From Lachnospiraceae bacterium UBA1753 (GTDB lineage Bacteria > Bacillota > Clostridia > Lachnospirales > Lachnospiraceae), in NCBI GenBank assembly GCA_002317595.1, contig DCHL01000150.1, positions 1 to 7,902 on the forward strand: a stretch of 7,902 bases of DNA, read 5' to 3'. The notes under the pieces are model-generated. The model searched no databases, had not been told where the DNA came from, and worked only from the letters and a program-made list of their open reading frames with translations. This document shows, piece by piece, positions 5,507-7,902 of this stretch; position 1 is the stretch's first letter; the number at the start of each line of letters is the position of its first letter. The translations under genes and the position numbers were made by a program.

Positions 5507-5989
5507 TCAGAAATCGACTCCTCTGTTTTTCTTCTGCTCAGGCCACTTGCAGTCCTTGTCCGCCTTGCACCAGAAGCAGGCTCTCGACAGCTTATCTGCC
5601 CTATAAAGGATTCCCGAGAGACTCTCCTCAGCGGCAATTTCCTTCGTCCTGTGAAGGCTGATTGCCAGCACAATCCTGTCAATTTCCTCCGGGTTATAGC
5701 CACACTCTGACAGGATTGAAGGTGCAATTTCAGCAGAAGCCAGCTCGTGGGGCACTCCTTTCTCGTACTGCACGTCCCTTCCAATATCATGTAGAAGGCC
5801 CGCCGCATAAACCACGTCCTTCTCAAGCCCCAGTCCCATCTCCAAATTAAGAATCCAGGCAATTCTCGCGGCGCTGATGAGATGGTCTCTTCCATGTCCA
5901 CAAAACTGTCTGGATTGTTCAATTTCCTCTGTCAAAAGCAGATGGGCAATATATTTTTCATTATTGATTATTCGATCAATTCGTTCCAA
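5507..5989 (-). CDS. HD-domain phosphohydrolase in the folate operon
   Basis: This 160-residue protein has an HD metal-dependent phosphohydrolase fold. Candidate metal ligands are H32 and H36 (CGHGRDH), H67-D68 (LLHDIGR), H81 (VPHE), H113 (SLHR) and D132 (YRADKLSR). Just after D132 comes a cysteine cluster, C138, C141 and C147 (RACFWCKADKDCKWP), which might bind metal. The start must be TTG at 5987-5989: there is no in-frame ATG before residue 51, and AAGGGG lies 5 bases upstream in the folE tail, two bases from the folE stop. The operon otherwise covers FolE, FolB, FolK, FolP and FolC, lacking only the enzyme that strips phosphates from dihydroneopterin triphosphate. I infer that this may be the missing enzyme. 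The archaeal HD protein MptB acts on a dihydroneopterin cyclic phosphate, a precedent. A general nucleotide hydrolase is the alternative. Confidence 0.85.
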   Translation of the reverse strand: MERIDRIINNEKYIAHLLLTEEIEQSRQFCGHGRDHLISAARIAWILNLEMGLGLEKDVVYAAGLLHDIGRDVQYEKGVPHELASAEIAPSILSECGYNPEEIDRIVLAISLHRTKEIAAEESLSGILYRADKLSRACFWCKADKDCKWPEQKKNRGVDF

Positions 5990-5991
5990 AA

Positions 5992-6549
5992 CTACCCCTT
6001 AATCAGTTGTAAAAATCTGTCCGTCAGCCTGCTGTCATCGCAGAACGCTCCCCTGGTGGCGATTGTCACAGTCTTAGTCCCGGGCTTCTTCACTCCGCGC
6101 ATGGTCATGCAGGTATGCTCCGCCTCCATGACAACGATGACACCCTCTGCCGAGAGGTTCTCAAACAGGGCATCTGCCACCTGTCCTGTGAGCTGCTCCT
6201 GAATCTGAAGACGTCTTGCATACACCTCGACGCATCTTGCAAGCTTTGAAATGCCGACCACCTTGCCGTTGGGAATGTAGCCGATATGAGCCTTTCCAAA
6301 GAAGGGCATGAGGTGATGCTCACAGGTTGAAAAGAATGTAATATCCTTCTCAACAACCATGTCTCCACCTTCTGAGGTGAACACCTTGGACAGATGAACC
6401 GCTGCATCCTCATCCATTCCACCAACCGTCTCTTCGTACATCCTTGCCACTCTGTCAGGAGTGTCAAGAAGTCCTTCTCTGTTTATATCCTCGCCCATAC
6501 CCTCAAGAATGAGGCGGACGCCCTCTTTTATTTTTTCCTTATCTACCAT
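5992..6549 (-). CDS. folE: GTP cyclohydrolase I (FolE)
   Basis: This enzyme opens and rearranges GTP to 7,8-dihydroneopterin triphosphate and formate, the first folate step. From the chosen start it is 185 residues, close to the short bacterial form. Visible motifs are CEHHLMPFFGKAHIGYIP at about 76-93, QEQLTGQVADAL at about 117-128, and EHTCMTMRGVKKPGT at about 144-158. C76, H79 and C147 match the zinc ligands of the family, so this is type IA and zinc-dependent. An upstream ATG at 6567 would add six residues (MLCEVE). The ATG at 6547-6549 is preferred because GAGG lies 5 bases before it and MVDKEKIKEG fits the family start. It overlaps the folC end by 11 bases, so coupled translation is likely. 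Confidence 0.97.
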   Translation of the reverse strand: MVDKEKIKEGVRLILEGMGEDINREGLLDTPDRVARMYEETVGGMDEDAAVHLSKVFTSEGGDMVVEKDITFFSTCEHHLMPFFGKAHIGYIPNGKVVGISKLARCVEVYARRLQIQEQLTGQVADALFENLSAEGVIVVMEAEHTCMTMRGVKKPGTKTVTIATRGAFCDDSRLTDRFLQLIKG

Positions 6550-7849
6550 TTCTACCTCGCATAGCATTCACCGCCACCTTGAGCCTTCCAAGATAAGACA
6601 GTGAACCGAATGCCAAAATAATATCCTTTTTTGTGGTAAAAAGCAATGCCATCTCAAGCGCTTCCTCCACAGATCCCGCTGCCGAGACCCTGGGATTGTA
6701 CTTCATTACCGTCTGCGCAAGCTCATTTGCATCCAGCGCTCTCGGGTTGTCCGGCGTCTTCACGGTAATGATCTGCTCTGCCAGCGGTGCCATGATTCTC
6801 ACGACATCCTCGTAGCACTTATCGGCAAAAACACCGATTATGAACACAAATTTTTTCCCTTTGAAATACCTGTCAATCGACATCCGAAGTCTCAGGGCTG
6901 CATCGGGATTATGAGCGCCGTCGATGATGATTGCCGGCTTATCCGATATCTGCTCAAGGCGCCCAGGGTTCACAGCCGCCTTCATTCCCCGCTTAAGCTG
7001 ACTTTCCGTTACGGCGAAATCATCTGGGTATTCTTCGCACAGAACTTCGATAGCCGTAAGTGCAAGTGCGGCGTTGTCCGTCTGGTAATCGCCGGCCATA
7101 TTGATCTCTATTCCATTATAGCTGCCATAGTCAAATACCGTTCTAGGGTACTTCTCCGAGGTGATTTCTATATCATCAGGGTCAGCCGCCACGAACCGGC
7201 CAGACATCTCCCTCGCCCGGGTCTCAAGGACCTCCATCACTTCCTCATCCTGCCGTATTGTCACCACAGGAACCCGAGGTTTCATGATTCCCGCCTTCCT
7301 TCGCGCAATCTCTCCAACCGTGCTGCCGAGGAACGACATGTGGTCAAGGGAAATCGAAGTGATAACCGAGAGAACTGTCGTTGTGATGACATTGGTCGCG
7401 TCCAGATCTCCGCCCATTCCACATTCCGCTATGACTATGTCACATTTCTCCTGGAAAAAATATAAAAAAGCACACGCTGTCTCAACCTCAAACACGGTGG
7501 GACTTCCGCTTTTCTCGCTCTCCATCGCATCCGCGGCTTCCTTTACGGTTGTCAGCACATCGGCGAAGGATTTCTGGGCTATATTTTTTCCATTGATGCG
7601 TATCTTCTCAAGATATGTAAAAACGGACGGGGATGAATATACCCCCGTCCTGTAACCTGCCTTCTTCAGCACTGATGCCAGGAATGCGGATGTGGAGCCC
7701 TTGCCGTTGGTGCCGGCAACGTGGATGAACCTGAGACTGTCCTGCGGATTCCCCAGGCGCCTCAGAAGCTCCTTCATCGTTGTAAGTCCGAGGACACTTC
7801 CCCTTGCGGAGATTTCCTCGATATATTCCATGCATTCCTTGTAGTTCAT
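6539..7849 (-). CDS. folC: Folylpolyglutamate / dihydrofolate synthase (FolC)
   Basis: This Mur-ligase-family enzyme joins glutamate to dihydropteroate and extends the polyglutamate tail of folates, using ATP. It has 436 residues, a usual length. The P-loop is HVAGTNGKGST at 43-53. TVFEVETACAFLYF lies at 118-131, ECGMGGDLDATNV at 142-154, LDHMSFLG at 168-175, RRKAGIMK at 183-190 (K185 matches the carbamylated lysine), IIDGAHNPDA at 308-317 and FGSLSYLGRLK at 414-424. Two sites differ from the common consensus: SPS in place of SPH near 74, and GGDLDATN in place of GGRLDATN. All core residues are present, so it should be active. The ATG at 7847-7849 has AAAGGA (7855-7860) five bases upstream. 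It is the first complete gene of the operon. Confidence 0.96.
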   Translation of the reverse strand: MNYKECMEYIEEISARGSVLGLTTMKELLRRLGNPQDSLRFIHVAGTNGKGSTSAFLASVLKKAGYRTGVYSSPSVFTYLEKIRINGKNIAQKSFADVLTTVKEAADAMESEKSGSPTVFEVETACAFLYFFQEKCDIVIAECGMGGDLDATNVITTTVLSVITSISLDHMSFLGSTVGEIARRKAGIMKPRVPVVTIRQDEEVMEVLETRAREMSGRFVAADPDDIEITSEKYPRTVFDYGSYNGIEINMAGDYQTDNAALALTAIEVLCEEYPDDFAVTESQLKRGMKAAVNPGRLEQISDKPAIIIDGAHNPDAALRLRMSIDRYFKGKKFVFIIGVFADKCYEDVVRIMAPLAEQIITVKTPDNPRALDANELAQTVMKYNPRVSAAGSVEEALEMALLFTTKKDIILAFGSLSYLGRLKVAVNAMRGRNGR

Positions 7850-7902
7850 ATCGTTCCTTTGTTGTATCGCCAGACGGCTCTCACTGTATCGCCCCCTCGC
7901 AT
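7846..7902 (-). CDS. Possible 3' end of a gene upstream of folC (partial)
   Basis: On the minus strand, one frame is open from the window edge for 18 codons and ends in TGA at 7846-7848, overlapping the folC ATG (ATGA). The frame reading into folC is also open, so openness alone is weak evidence. The 4-base overlap is what one expects if folC is not the first gene of the operon. The ribosome site of folC lies within it. No operon promoter or tetrahydrofolate riboswitch is visible here. Confidence 0.25.
   Translation of the reverse strand: MRGGDTVRAVWRYNKGTI

Noticed and set aside
5507..5922. Alternative 139-codon minus-strand frame overlapping the HD gene
   Set aside because: It is in another frame, has no HD or other motif, and the HD frame has its full set of metal ligands and a ribosome site.
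6549..6567. Upstream ATG of folE giving six extra residues
   Set aside because: The ATG at 6549 has a better spaced GAGG site and fits the family N-terminus; the longer start would also increase the overlap with folC.
6911..7655. Long open frames on the plus strand opposite folC (184 and 164 codons)
   Set aside because: They lie wholly inside a confidently identified folC gene, lack ribosome sites and recognisable motifs, and are expected as shadows of a GC-richer coding strand.
7850..7902. Tetrahydrofolate riboswitch or operon promoter upstream of folC
   Set aside because: Only 53 bases are visible, with no -10/-35 pair and no pairing pattern of that riboswitch class; the sequence may be the end of another gene.

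Overview
The window looks like chromosomal DNA of an anaerobic Firmicute, most likely a Lachnospiraceae-type clostridium. This rests on the gene order of a compact folate cluster, purine-rich Shine-Dalgarno (SD) sites, a TTG start, and a clostridial-type SH3/Amidase_3 lipoprotein. The assignment is inference from gene content. No rRNA, tRNA, CRISPR array, insertion sequence or replication origin was seen.

Right part, minus strand, about 7850 down to 2424: a tightly packed operon in the order folC, folE, an HD-domain phosphohydrolase, folP, a folB-folK fusion, then a cell-wall amidase lipoprotein. Genes overlap or lie a few to about 60 bases apart, so one transcript is likely. FolE makes dihydroneopterin triphosphate from GTP, FolB and FolK turn dihydroneopterin into the pterin pyrophosphate, FolP joins it to p-aminobenzoate, and FolC adds glutamate. 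The only step between FolE and FolP with no assigned enzyme is removal of the triphosphate. The HD protein sits exactly at that point in the operon and is the natural candidate. No folA or pab genes are in the window.

Middle, about 2360 to 1963: a hairpin follows the amidase gene, then comes a short two-helix membrane protein gene with a strong ribosome site, then about 100 bases of degenerate 6-7-base repeats in two mutually inverted blocks, then an AT-rich promoter region. No gene was found between 1963 and 2203.

Left part, minus strand, 1962 down to 89: a two-gene unit coding for an AAA/ABC-type ATPase (RloA/AbiLi-like) and an RloB/AbiLii-like protein with TOPRIM-like acidic motifs. The two genes share one base and have their own promoter, whose -10 lies in a perfect 12-base tandem repeat. 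Hand-counted lines in this unit are about 40-42% GC, against 50-58% in sampled lines of the folate/amidase genes. It is probably an acquired anti-phage (abortive infection) module. A hairpin and perhaps the tail of a convergent gene close the left edge.

A recurring oddity is that short tandem duplications sit at several gene starts: 28 bases at the amidase start, 20 bases at the folP/folBK junction, and 13 bases at the rloA promoter.
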